This document shows positions 54,418-64,000 of a stretch of DNA of 64,000 bases, piece by piece. The notes under the pieces were generated by a model, which ran no database searches, was not told where the DNA came from, and saw only the letters and a program-made list of their open reading frames with translations. Location of the stretch: the NCBI RefSeq assembly GCF_042433085.1, contig NZ_JBHLWA010000004.1, positions 99,456-163,455 on the forward strand. Reading direction: 5' to 3'. The first letter of the stretch is position 1. Every line of letters starts with the position of its first letter. The stretch comes from Gallibacterium melopsittaci (lineage in GTDB: Bacteria > Pseudomonadota > Gammaproteobacteria > Enterobacterales > Pasteurellaceae). The position numbers were made by a program, and so were the translations under genes.

Positions 54418-57249
54418 ATGGACAATATCGAAATTAGGGGCGCAAGAACCCATAATCTAAAGAATATTAATCTGACTATTCCTCGTAATAAATTAGTGGT
54501 GATTACTGGCTTATCTGGTTCTGGTAAATCGTCATTAGCCTTTGATACTTTATATGCGGAAGGGCAACGTCGGTATGTAGAGTCGCTCTCTGCTTATGCT
54601 CGTCAGTTTTTATCTTTGATGGAAAAACCTGATGTTGATCATATTGAAGGTTTGTCGCCAGCAATCTCGATTGAACAGAAATCAACTTCACACAATCCAC
54701 GTTCAACGGTTGGGACAATTACGGAAATCTATGATTATCTCCGTTTGTTATTTGCACGTGTTGGTGAGCCACGTTGTCCAACACATGGCACACCATTAAC
54801 CGCGCAAACCATTAGCCAAATTGTTGATCAGGTGTTGGCGTTGCCAGAAGGTAATCGCATGATGTTGCTTGCCCCAGTTGTAAAAGGGCGCAAGGGTGAA
54901 CATACCAAATTGTTAGATAGTATTGCCGCACAAGGCTATATCCGTGCCAGAATTGACGGGGAAATTTGTGATTTATCAGATCCACCAAAACTAGAGTTAC
55001 AGAAAAAACATACCATTGAAGTTGTTGTGGATCGTTTTAAGGTTCGTGCCGATTTAGCACCGCGTTTAGCCGAATCACTAGAAACTGCATTAGAGTTATC
55101 TGGCGGTATTGTGGTGGTTGCGAATATGGATGATAGTAGTGCAGAAGAGTTAGTCTTTTCGGCAAATTTTGCTTGTCCGCATTGTGGTTATTCTGTCCCT
55201 GAGCTTGAACCAAGAATGTTCTCATTCAATAATCCAGCGGGTGCGTGCCCAACGTGTGATGGATTAGGAATTCAGCAATATTTTGATGAAAAGCGGGTGG
55301 TACAAAATCCAAGTTTATCTTTAGCAGGTGGGGCAATTCGTGGTTGGGATCGCCGTAATTTTTATTATTATCAAATGCTTACCTCATTAGCTCGTCATTA
55401 TCATTTTGATATTGAAAGTCCATTTGAAGAATTACCACGCAAGATCCAAGAATTAGTATTAAACGGTTCGGGACGAGAAGAAATTGAGTTTCAATATGTA
55501 AATGACCGTGGTGATGTAGTGGTACGTCATCATCCATTTGAAGGCGTATTGAATAATATGGCTCGCCGTTATAAAGAAACAGAATCAATGTCTGTGCGAG
55601 ATGAGTTGGCGAAATATATTAGTGATCGTCCTTGCCAAGATTGTCACGGTTCACGCTTAAAAGAAGAAGCTCGCCATGTTTTCATCGGTGAAACAACTTT
55701 ACCGCAAATCTCAGAAATGAGTATTGGCGAAGCATTACATTATTTTGAGCAATTACAATTCGATGGGCAGAAAGCCAAAATTGCCGAAAAAATCTTGAAA
55801 GAAATTAAAGAACGTTTGCAATTTCTAGTGAATGTTGGCTTGGAATATCTTTCACTTTCTCGTTCTGCGGAAACGTTGTCTGGTGGTGAAGCCCAGCGGA
55901 TTCGTTTAGCTAGCCAAATTGGTGCTGGCTTAGTGGGCGTGATGTATGTGTTAGATGAACCCTCTATTGGCTTACATCAACGTGATAATGAGCGTTTATT
56001 GAATACCTTGTTACATTTGCGGAATTTAGGTAATACCGTGATTGTTGTGGAACATGACGAAGATGCCATTTTAACTGCCGATCATATTATTGATATTGGG
56101 CCAGGAGCTGGTGTGCATGGTGGTTCAGTGGTTTCACAAGGCACAGCACAACAAATTATGCAGGATCCGAATTCGTTAACGGGGCGTTTCTTATCAGGTA
56201 AAGAAAAAATTGAAATTCCTGCACAAAGAACAGCAATGGATCCAGAGCGTGTATTGAAATTATTTGGGGCAACTGGCAATAACTTAAAATCAGTGAATTT
56301 AGAGATTCCTGTTGGCTTATTTACTTGTATTACGGGGGTATCAGGTTCAGGAAAATCTACCTTAATCAATGATACGTTATTCCCTATAGCACAAAATGCG
56401 TTGAATCGTGCGGAAAATCAACAGCACGCACCTTTTGAACGGATTGAAGGCTTAGAATTTTTTGATAAAGTTATCGATATTGACCAAAGCCCAATCGGGA
56501 GAACGCCTCGTTCTAACCCAGCAACCTATACTGGCGTATTTACGCCAATTCGTGAGTTATTTGCAGGAGTGCCTGAAGCTCGAGCAAGAGGTTATAACCC
56601 AGGTAGATTTAGTTTTAATGTGCGTGGTGGACGTTGTGAAGCCTGTCAGGGTGATGGAGTAATTAAGGTTGAAATGCACTTCTTACCAGATATTTATGTA
56701 CCTTGTGATCACTGTAAAGGTAAACGCTATAACCGTGAAACATTGGAAATTCGTTATAAAGGAAAAACTATCCATCAAGTACTGGAAATGACAGTAGAAG
56801 AGGCCCGAGAGTTTTTTGATGCGATTCCAATGATATCACGTAAATTGCAAACATTGATTGATGTTGGATTATCTTATATTCGCTTAGGTCAAGCCTCTAC
56901 AACCCTATCAGGCGGTGAAGCACAGCGTGTTAAATTAGCGGCCGAACTGTCAAAACGAGATACAGGTAAGACGTTATATATCCTTGATGAGCCAACGACG
57001 GGATTACATTTTGCGGATATTAAACAATTACTTGAAGTTTTACATCGTTTGCGTGATCAAGGGAATACGATTGTCGTGATTGAGCATAATCTTGATGTTA
57101 TCAAAACAGCTGACTGGATTGTCGATCTAGGCCCAGAAGGAGGCAGCGGTGGCGGACAAATTATCGCAACAGGTACGCCTGAACAGGTCGCAGAGATTGA
57201 GGGATCACATACTGCTAGATTCTTAAAGCCAATGTTGGCAAGGAAGTAA
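54418..57249 (+). CDS. uvrA: UvrA, excinuclease ABC damage-recognition ATPase
   Basis: A 943-residue protein (E. coli 940) of the ABC class with two ATPase modules: Walker A GLSGSGKSSLAFD (32-44) and GVSGSGKSTLINDT; signatures LSGGEAQRIRLASQ and LSGGEAQRVKLAAEL; Walker B VLDEPSIGL and ILDEPTTGL. The zinc sites are CPHCGYS...CPTCDGLG and CEACQGDG...CDHCKGKRYN. It starts nucleotide excision repair with UvrB. A terminator follows at 57255. Confidence 0.98.
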   Translation: MDNIEIRGARTHNLKNINLTIPRNKLVVITGLSGSGKSSLAFDTLYAEGQRRYVESLSAYARQFLSLMEKPDVDHIEGLSPAISIEQKSTSHNPRSTVGTITEIYDYLRLLFARVGEPRCPTHGTPLTAQTISQIVDQVLALPEGNRMMLLAPVVKGRKGEHTKLLDSIAAQGYIRARIDGEICDLSDPPKLELQKKHTIEVVVDRFKVRADLAPRLAESLETALELSGGIVVVANMDDSSAEELVFSANFACPHCGYSVPELEPRMFSFNNPAGACPTCDGLGIQQYFDEKRVVQNPSLSLAGGAIRGWDRRNFYYYQMLTSLARHYHFDIESPFEELPRKIQELVLNGSGREEIEFQYVNDRGDVVVRHHPFEGVLNNMARRYKETESMSVRDELAKYISDRPCQDCHGSRLKEEARHVFIGETTLPQISEMSIGEALHYFEQLQFDGQKAKIAEKILKEIKERLQFLVNVGLEYLSLSRSAETLSGGEAQRIRLASQIGAGLVGVMYVLDEPSIGLHQRDNERLLNTLLHLRNLGNTVIVVEHDEDAILTADHIIDIGPGAGVHGGSVVSQGTAQQIMQDPNSLTGRFLSGKEKIEIPAQRTAMDPERVLKLFGATGNNLKSVNLEIPVGLFTCITGVSGSGKSTLINDTLFPIAQNALNRAENQQHAPFERIEGLEFFDKVIDIDQSPIGRTPRSNPATYTGVFTPIRELFAGVPEARARGYNPGRFSFNVRGGRCEACQGDGVIKVEMHFLPDIYVPCDHCKGKRYNRETLEIRYKGKTIHQVLEMTVEEAREFFDAIPMISRKLQTLIDVGLSYIRLGQASTTLSGGEAQRVKLAAELSKRDTGKTLYILDEPTTGLHFADIKQLLEVLHRLRDQGNTIVVIEHNLDVIKTADWIVDLGPEGGSGGGQIIATGTPEQVAEIEGSHTARFLKPMLARK

Positions 57250-57254
57250 TTTAG

Positions 57255-57301
57255 GCAAGTTTCTTGTTTACTTGAAGTAAGGAAGAAACTTGCTTTTGTT
57301 T
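57255..57301 (+). terminator. Rho-independent terminator after uvrA
   Basis: GCAAGTTTCTT (57255-57265) pairs perfectly with AAGAAACTTGC (57283-57293), followed by TTTTGTTT. Confidence 0.85.
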
Positions 57302-57376
57302 AATTAGCAGTAGCTTACTATTTTTACTTGTGTTCTAATAAACACCCTAACAACATTCGTATTAAGGTTTAATCTT

Positions 57377-58390
57377 ATGTTTAGCGGTTTAGTCGTCGGG
57401 ATACTTTTCGGCTTTTTATTACAACGTGGACAATTCTGTTTTGTTTCTGGTTTTAGAAACCTTCTTTGGCAAAAGAATTTTGCTTTTCTGAGTGCATTAT
57501 TTATTGCTATCACACTTCAATCTATCGGTTTATTTACGTTAGATGAGCTCCAATTAATTACTATTCCTATTACACAGTTACCTTTATTAGCAACTTTACT
57601 AGGTGGTTTTATTTTTGGTTTTGGAATGGTTGTTGCGAATTGTTGTGCGACAGGGAGTTGGTTTCGAAGTGCGGAAGGTAAATTAAGCAGTGTAATTGTA
57701 TTAATTACCTTTATGTTGACAATGGCGGCAGGTCAAACAGGTGTGTTAAAAGATAGTTTAAATCAATTCTTACAGTCGCCATTAGAATTAGATAATTTTT
57801 ATTTAACATTAGGTATCTCACCTTGGTATTTAGTTGGGGTACTTATCTGCATAACCTGTTTTTTGTGTTATTACAGTGCTACTCATCAATCGAATAAATC
57901 AAGTTCTTCTTCCTCCACATTACTTCATTGGCGTTTATTTTCCACTCACTTACCTCTATGGTTCACGGCGATTTTAATTGGGATTTTAGGTGTTATAGCG
58001 TGGTGGTTAAGTGCTCAAACAGGGCGTAATTATGGCTTTGGTATTGCCGTTCCATCAGCCAATATTTTGCAATATATCGTGACTGGTCAACAACGCTATT
58101 TAAACTGGGGAAGCTGTTTTGTACTGGGTATTCTGATCGGTTCATTTATCTCTGCGAAGAGCAGTGGCGAATTTAATTGGCGACCATTATCGGGCTATGA
58201 TTTTATTCGACGGGTGATTGGTGGATTTTTGATGGGAATCGGAGCAACGTTAGCAGGTGGTTGTACGGTAACGAATGCATTAGTTGCTACTGCCTATTTT
58301 TCGTGGCAAGGCTGGTTAGCCATGATAATGATGATCCTTGGCTGTTGGTCTGCCACTTACTTTTTTAAACCTACACAATCTCAACATTAA
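57377..58390 (+). CDS. YeeE/YedE-family (TsuA-like) sulfur-compound transporter
   Basis: A 337-residue membrane protein with about nine to ten hydrophobic segments. Three conserved cysteine motifs of the family are present: GQFCFVSGFRNLL (near residue 18), VVANCCATGSWFRSAEGKL (near 90) and LAGGCTVTNALVATA (near 295). Members import thiosulfate or related sulfur species by passing them along cysteines. The triple-rhodanese lipoprotein gene follows 7 bp later, so a joint role in sulfur uptake or selenium/sulfur handling is probable but unproven. Confidence 0.88.
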   Translation: MFSGLVVGILFGFLLQRGQFCFVSGFRNLLWQKNFAFLSALFIAITLQSIGLFTLDELQLITIPITQLPLLATLLGGFIFGFGMVVANCCATGSWFRSAEGKLSSVIVLITFMLTMAAGQTGVLKDSLNQFLQSPLELDNFYLTLGISPWYLVGVLICITCFLCYYSATHQSNKSSSSSSTLLHWRLFSTHLPLWFTAILIGILGVIAWWLSAQTGRNYGFGIAVPSANILQYIVTGQQRYLNWGSCFVLGILIGSFISAKSSGEFNWRPLSGYDFIRRVIGGFLMGIGATLAGGCTVTNALVATAYFSWQGWLAMIMMILGCWSATYFFKPTQSQH

Positions 58391-58397
58391 GGAATTT

Positions 58398-59783
58398 ATG
58401 ATGAAATTATCTACTTTAGCCATTGCATTAGCTATTAGTGTGAGTGTACTTGGCTGTGATGATCGTACGGTAGCAAAAACTATTGATACAGAAGAACTTT
58501 TAAAGAATTTGGATAATCCAGAATATGTTATTGTGGATACACGCAATGATAGCTTATATAACGGCTTTAAAGATAAAAATGCCTTGCGTGGTGGACATAT
58601 TAAAGGAGCAATCCAATTCAGTACAACCTGGTTGGACTATCTATCATCAGAGAAGTTTGAGCAATTTGCTGCGGAAAAAGGCATTACGAAAGATAAAACA
58701 ATCGTGTTATATGATAGTAATCCAGATAATTTAGAACGTGTTAGTGCAGAATTCACAGCACGAGGCTATAAAGTAAGAACTTTTTCCGATTTTGTTAATT
58801 ATGCCAATGTAGAAAGTTATCCATTAGAAGCACTACCCAATTTCCAATACAGTGTATCGCCTGAATGGGTAAATGCTGTAATGAAAGGTGAAAAGCCAGA
58901 AACCTATCAGAATGATCAATATATGATATTTGAAGTTTCTTGGGGACCTTTAGCAAATGCGAAAGCCTATACTCAACATATTGTTGGTGCTTATCATTTT
59001 GATACAGACTGGATTGAAAATGATCCTGTTTGGAATTTATCTGATCCCAAAGTGATAGAACAGAATTTAATAAAAAATGGGATTAATAAGGATAAAACGA
59101 TTATTTTATATTCAGATAATCAGTTAGCCGCTTATCGTGTTTTTTGGGCTTTAAAATGGGCTGGTGTTCAAGATGTGCGAGTATTAAATGGTAACTTAGC
59201 AACTTGGATGGATGCAGGTTTTCCAACAGAAACGCAAGTAAATATTCCAACACCAGTGTCGGCGTTTGGTGTAACTATTCCAGTGCATCCTGAAATTGAT
59301 ATTGCCCTGCCAGAACAAGCCTTAGCAGAACAACAACAAGGTTTAAAACTTATCAGTAATCGTTCTTGGGATGAATATATTGGTAAAATGAGTGGTTATG
59401 ACTATATACCAGGTAAAGGAGAACCTAAAGGTGCGATTTGGGGATTTGCCGGAACAGATTCATCGAATATGGCGGATTATTATGATCCAGATGGTACTTT
59501 ACGAAATCCATTGGAGATTTTTGCGTTATGGAAAGCGCAAGGAATTCAATCTTCTGATAAAGTTGCATTTTATTGTGGAACAGGTTGGCGAGCTGGTGTT
59601 TCGTGGTTTATGACACAACTAGCTGGTTGGAAAGATGCGAAGGTATATGATGGTGGTTGGAATGCTTGGCAAATGGATTCAAAATTCCCAATTCAGAAAG
59701 GAGCACCAAATAATATGGGCAAACCTAATGCACATAATGATTTTGGTAAAATTATGAAGAAAGGGAATTCTTGTAAAAGTTAA
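58398..59783 (+). CDS. YnjE-like triple-rhodanese lipoprotein (thiosulfate sulfurtransferase)
   Basis: A 461-residue protein resembling E. coli YnjE. The signal peptide carries a lipobox-like SVLGC, so it is probably a lipoprotein facing the periplasm. Three rhodanese domains can be read: about 30-150, 165-290 and 310-455. Only the third has the active loop, FYCGTGWRAG; the first has LYDSNPDNLE and the second LYSDNQLAAY in place of the catalytic Cys. An upstream frame extends into the transporter gene, but the double ATG at 58398 follows AAGGAA. It likely accepts or donates sulfane sulfur for the adjacent YeeE/YedE transporter. Confidence 0.88.
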   Translation: MMKLSTLAIALAISVSVLGCDDRTVAKTIDTEELLKNLDNPEYVIVDTRNDSLYNGFKDKNALRGGHIKGAIQFSTTWLDYLSSEKFEQFAAEKGITKDKTIVLYDSNPDNLERVSAEFTARGYKVRTFSDFVNYANVESYPLEALPNFQYSVSPEWVNAVMKGEKPETYQNDQYMIFEVSWGPLANAKAYTQHIVGAYHFDTDWIENDPVWNLSDPKVIEQNLIKNGINKDKTIILYSDNQLAAYRVFWALKWAGVQDVRVLNGNLATWMDAGFPTETQVNIPTPVSAFGVTIPVHPEIDIALPEQALAEQQQGLKLISNRSWDEYIGKMSGYDYIPGKGEPKGAIWGFAGTDSSNMADYYDPDGTLRNPLEIFALWKAQGIQSSDKVAFYCGTGWRAGVSWFMTQLAGWKDAKVYDGGWNAWQMDSKFPIQKGAPNNMGKPNAHNDFGKIMKKGNSCKS

Positions 59784-59809
59784 AAAATGCGGCGAGTGCC
59801 GCATTTTTT
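59782..59809. terminator. Terminator between the rhodanese gene and corA
   Basis: AAAAAATGCGGC (59782-59793) pairs with GCCGCATTTTTT (59798-59809) across a four-base loop; A- and T-runs on both sides make it bidirectional for these convergent genes. Confidence 0.9.
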
Positions 59810-59820
59810 ATTGAATCTTC

Positions 59821-60768
59821 TTATAACCACCCTTTCCGTTTAAAGTAAAGGAATGGGAATAGGGCAGCTAGTACCATTAATCCTAATGCAAATGGATAGC
59901 CAAATTTCCACGTTAACTCAGGCATATTGGCGAAGTTCATACCGTAGGTCGAAGATACCAATGTTGGTGGTAAAAAAATCAATGAAGCCACTGAGAAAAT
60001 CTTCATAATACGGTTCTGCTCGATATTCATAAAACCCATTGCTGCTTGCATCAAGAAGTTCACTTTTTGGAACAATGATTCATTATGGGGTTGTAATGAT
60101 TCAATATCGCGTAATACTTCTCTAGCTTGTTCTAACTGGCTAGTTGGCAAACGTGTTTTACGCACTAAAAAACTTAATGCACGTTGGGTATCCATCAAAC
60201 ATAAGCGGACTTTAGAACTCACATCTTCTTGTTCGGTCAATGTTGCTAATGCTTGATCAAAGGCTTCACCTTGTTTCCCTTCTAAGATAATTCGACTTAA
60301 TTTTTCTAAATCTGCATAAACTGTTTCGATCACATCCGCTAATTGCTCAATTTTGGTTTCAAAGAGATCAAGCAATAGTTCATAGGCATTACATTCCAAG
60401 AGTTTTTGGGTACGAGAACGCATCCGATATAAGCGGAATGCAGGTAATTCACGATCTCGTAATGAAAATAAACGACCATCTCTTAATGTGAACGCAACAG
60501 TAGCAATATCGGCATAATCATCTTCATCTTCGCAATAGAAGAAAGAGTGTAAATGAAGTCCATCTTCATCTTCAAAGAAACGTGCAGACGCTTCGATGTC
60601 TTCTAATTCAAGGTAGGAAGCTAAACTTTGTCCTAATCCTTCTTGTAACATTTCTCGTTCTTCAACAGTCGGTTCTAAGAGATCGATCCAAATTGCATCA
60701 TTCAATGCTTCACTATTTTCGTCAATACGCACTAAGCGTGCGTCATCTAAAGCAAAAGCTCCGATCAT
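59821..60768 (-). CDS. corA: CorA, magnesium/cobalt channel
   Basis: A 315-residue pentameric channel (E. coli 316). A large cytoplasmic domain has LELEDIEASARFFEDEDGLH and a long stalk helix ending FLMQAAMGFMNIEQNRIMKIFSVASL; TM1 is followed by the signature YGMNFANMPEL loop, TM2 and the C-terminal FKRKGWL. The frame extends to 60801, but ATG 60768 follows GGGAG and matches E. coli. It lies downstream of ftsX on the same strand, separated by a structured 264-bp region. Confidence 0.96.
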   Translation of the reverse strand: MIGAFALDDARLVRIDENSEALNDAIWIDLLEPTVEEREMLQEGLGQSLASYLELEDIEASARFFEDEDGLHLHSFFYCEDEDDYADIATVAFTLRDGRLFSLRDRELPAFRLYRMRSRTQKLLECNAYELLLDLFETKIEQLADVIETVYADLEKLSRIILEGKQGEAFDQALATLTEQEDVSSKVRLCLMDTQRALSFLVRKTRLPTSQLEQAREVLRDIESLQPHNESLFQKVNFLMQAAMGFMNIEQNRIMKIFSVASLIFLPPTLVSSTYGMNFANMPELTWKFGYPFALGLMVLAALFPFLYFKRKGWL

Positions 60769-61032
60769 GTTCGTACTCCCTAGGTTGGGTGAACAACGCA
60801 ATGAACAAAATAAAAAAGATTCTAGTTTAAATATGGAAAGTAGAGATACTTACCGACTTTTCGCCGATAAGCATAGGCTATGAGGGCGAAAAGATTAGCT
60901 GAAAAAATAAAACCAGTATCGACTGTGACTGTCCAAAGTGTTTGTCCTCATAGAAAAAATATCGGGCGGAATGTTACTCTTGTCAGGCAGGATAGTCAAG
61001 TTCCACCACAGGGTGAAACTTGACTTTTAGGA
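60769..61032 (-). other. Structured region between ftsX and corA, possible corA leader
   Basis: No gene is visible. Three inverted repeats can be read: GTCAAGTTCCACC/GGTGAAACTTGAC (60995-61024, 13 bp with one mismatch) just after the ftsX stop; CTTTTCGCC/GGCGAAAAG (60857-60865 and 60884-60892, approximate) enclosing CATAG/CTATG; and CTATGAGG/CCTCATAG (about 60877-60885 with 60945-60952), which would compete with the second hairpin. A -10-like TAGAAT lies near 60820 on the minus strand, so part of it may be promoter rather than transcript. Confidence 0.45.
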
Positions 61033-61968
61033 TTAATTTTTCTTTTCAAAATCATTGATGTGCTTGTTCGCTGAAATCCATGCAGCAGCATAGCCAATAG
61101 CGGAACAAATAATGATCATAAAGAGAATTTCTGGGATCGCTAAACCGTGTAATTCAAATTTAAGAGCAAAGATATTAGCAACATAACTTACCGCGGTTGA
61201 AAAGTAACCGATTAAGAGAAAACTAAATAATGTTGCTAAAACACTACCTAATACGCCGTAAATAATGCCAGTGCAGAGGAATGGGCGTAAGATAAAATTA
61301 TTCGTTGCACCAAGTAACTTCATTACTTCAATGTTGGCACGACTACTATATACATCGGAACGTACACTATTACCAATGACTAAAAAGACAGCGAGGCTCA
61401 TTAAAATACTGCAAATAATGGCAATCTGTGCAATGAGATAAGATACCGCACCCAGTTTTTCCATCCAATCATCATCTAAACGGACTTCCTGTACACCTTT
61501 AATTTTGCTTAATGCGGTCCGTAATGACATAAGTTCATTGGTATTTTGATATTCTTTAGTAGGTTTAATCATCACGACAGCAGGTAAAGGATTATCATCC
61601 AATAAAGAGAGTTCCTCACCAAATCCTGACCATTGACGAAAATCTTCTAGGCTTTTTTGGCGGGAAATATAATTTAGTGATGCAACACCTTCTTGTGCAC
61701 GTAATTTTTCTACAACATCAGTAGTATCTTGTTCACTAAGATTCTTATTCAGATAAACGGCTAATTCAGATTCTGGATAAAAATTGTCCACTGCATATTG
61801 CACATTTTTCCATAACAGATATGTAGTAACAGGGACTGTTAATGAAACAGCAATAACTAATACAGTGAGTAAAGTGCCTAATTTTCTTTTATATAATTCA
61901 CGTATCACCATTTGGAAAACGATTTTAAGTTGTAGCCAAAGTGGCGCATTCACATGACGTTGACTCAT
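61033..61968 (-). CDS. ftsX: FtsX, permease-like cell-division subunit
   Basis: A 311-residue membrane protein with four membrane segments (about 33-53, 180-205, 230-255, 280-300) and a large periplasmic loop (about 55-175). FtsX with FtsE activates septal peptidoglycan hydrolysis (through EnvC in E. coli). Family blocks: LYKRKLGTLLTVLVIAVSLT and RADIEVMKLLGA-like SRANIEVMKLLGATN. It starts 10 bp after ftsE. In E. coli rpoH follows ftsX; here corA follows. Confidence 0.95.
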   Translation of the reverse strand: MSQRHVNAPLWLQLKIVFQMVIRELYKRKLGTLLTVLVIAVSLTVPVTTYLLWKNVQYAVDNFYPESELAVYLNKNLSEQDTTDVVEKLRAQEGVASLNYISRQKSLEDFRQWSGFGEELSLLDDNPLPAVVMIKPTKEYQNTNELMSLRTALSKIKGVQEVRLDDDWMEKLGAVSYLIAQIAIICSILMSLAVFLVIGNSVRSDVYSSRANIEVMKLLGATNNFILRPFLCTGIIYGVLGSVLATLFSFLLIGYFSTAVSYVANIFALKFELHGLAIPEILFMIIICSAIGYAAAWISANKHINDFEKKN

Positions 61969-61978
61969 AATAATCCTA

Positions 61979-62644
61979 TTAACGAATAAATTGTTTCAAA
62001 TGTCCTTGTTCAAGCACGATTGTTGGTTTTGGGTTTTGCGAAATGATATTGATATCGTGAGTGGCAATAATCACCGTTACGCCCATTTGATTTAATTGCT
62101 CAAAAAGTCGGAAAATATCTAATGATAACTCTTTATCTAAATTGCCTGTTGGCTCATCTGCTAATAAAAGTTGTGGTTTATTAACAATCGCTCGAGCAAT
62201 ATCAATACGTTGTTGTTCACCACCAGAAAGCTGTTGTGGATAATAATCTGCTCGATGAAATAATCCTACTCGATCGAGTGCTGCAGATGCACGGCGTTTA
62301 ACTTCGGAAGGGTGCATACCATTAATAACCAGTGGCAAACCGACATTGTCTAGGACAGTATAGCTGGTTAGTAAACGGTAATCTTGATGAACCATACCAA
62401 TTTGACGGCGTAGATAAGGCATTTCTGACGTAGAAAGACGAGTAATATCATGTCCGTTGAACCAAATATTTCCCCCATTAGCACGTTCAATGCCTAAAAT
62501 AAGTTTGAGTAAGGTACTTTTACCCGCTCCTGAATGCCCTGTAATATAAGTCATACTACCTGCAGGCAAATGAAAATTTAATCCTTGTAATGCGGGTTTT
62601 GTTCCACCGCTATAAACTTTACTTACATCGGAAAATCGAATCAT
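61979..62644 (-). CDS. ftsE: FtsE, cell-division ABC ATPase
   Basis: A 221-residue ATPase (E. coli 222): FSDVSKVYSGG, Walker A TGHSGAGKSTLLKLI, signature LSGGEQQRIDIARAI, Walker B LLLADEPTGNLD and switch His in IIATHD. It forms the cytoplasmic part of FtsEX. It lies 9 bp after ftsY in the conserved ftsY-ftsE-ftsX order. Confidence 0.97.
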   Translation of the reverse strand: MIRFSDVSKVYSGGTKPALQGLNFHLPAGSMTYITGHSGAGKSTLLKLILGIERANGGNIWFNGHDITRLSTSEMPYLRRQIGMVHQDYRLLTSYTVLDNVGLPLVINGMHPSEVKRRASAALDRVGLFHRADYYPQQLSGGEQQRIDIARAIVNKPQLLLADEPTGNLDKELSLDIFRLFEQLNQMGVTVIIATHDINIISQNPKPTIVLEQGHLKQFIR

Positions 62645-62653
62645 AGTTTTTCC

Positions 62654-63958
<1,305 letters not shown>

Positions 63959-64000
63959 AGATTAAAATACCAAGTTAAATCACTAAAAATTAACGCAAAA

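Noticed and set aside
60995..61024. Hairpin after ftsX as a Rho-independent terminator
   Set aside because: On the ftsX transcript the stem is followed by TATCCTG, not a U-run, so intrinsic termination is not supported; only the plus-strand side has TTTT, and no plus-strand gene precedes it.

Overview
This window is AT-rich chromosomal DNA from a gammaproteobacterium, almost certainly of the family Pasteurellaceae. The evidence is the close match of many predicted proteins to Haemophilus/Pasteurella/E. coli orthologues, the napFDAGHBC gene order, the NarQ sensor, and an oriC of the enterobacterial/Pasteurellaceae type lying between mnmG (gidA) and mioC. The genus cannot be fixed from the sequence. 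No rRNA, tRNA, CRISPR array, prophage or complete insertion sequence was recognised, and no gene appears frameshifted.

Layout. 1-1453: 5' part of mnmG followed by a well-formed oriC (three perfect DnaA boxes, one degenerate box, 13 GATC sites, AT-rich 13-mers). 1454-6731 (minus): mioC, then the ftsB-ispD-ispF-surE-pcm-yqaA-nlpD operon (cell division, isoprenoid precursors, protein and nucleotide repair, cell-wall amidase activation). 6935-13108 (plus): fmt-rsmB-trkA-trkH-mscL-yqhA-like (translation initiation, 16S rRNA methylation, potassium uptake, osmotic safety valve). 13154-24238 (minus): a two-partner secretion locus with a transporter (FhaC type), a 2972-residue filamentous haemagglutinin-like exoprotein, and a small cysteine-rich lipoprotein translated from a strong ribosome site inside the end of the exoprotein gene. 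24239-24790: a gene-free stretch holding a G+C-richer chain of hairpins that looks like a dispersed repeat. 24791-27561 (minus): rraB-yrdD-tsaC-aroE and a small membrane protein. 27813-32287 (plus): adhE and narQ.

32324-45490 is a sulfur island: siroheme synthase, APS reductase, ATP sulfurylase and sulfite reductase (cysGHDNJI), a sulfate-binding protein, an EamA exporter-like protein, and a sulfate ABC transporter (cysUWA). CysH carries the iron-sulfur motifs of APS reductases and there is no cysC, so the pathway would run sulfate -> APS -> sulfite -> sulfide without PAPS. The promoters of cysG and the binding-protein gene share an identical 22-bp block at identical distance from a -10 box, pointing to one activator (CysB is the obvious candidate).

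45552-53680: def, divergent dprA, then the periplasmic nitrate reductase operon with FNR-like and NarP-like sites upstream. 53762-59783: ssb and uvrA diverging around a LexA-like box, then a YeeE/YedE-type sulfur transporter with a triple-rhodanese lipoprotein (YnjE-like). 59821-63958 (minus): corA and ftsY-ftsE-ftsX. Overall the region supports facultative anaerobic life (Nap, AdhE, FNR-like sites) and full sulfate assimilation. The least explained parts are the haemagglutinin tail plus lipoprotein pair, the hairpin element at about 24430-24670, the shared cys promoter block, and the structured corA upstream region.
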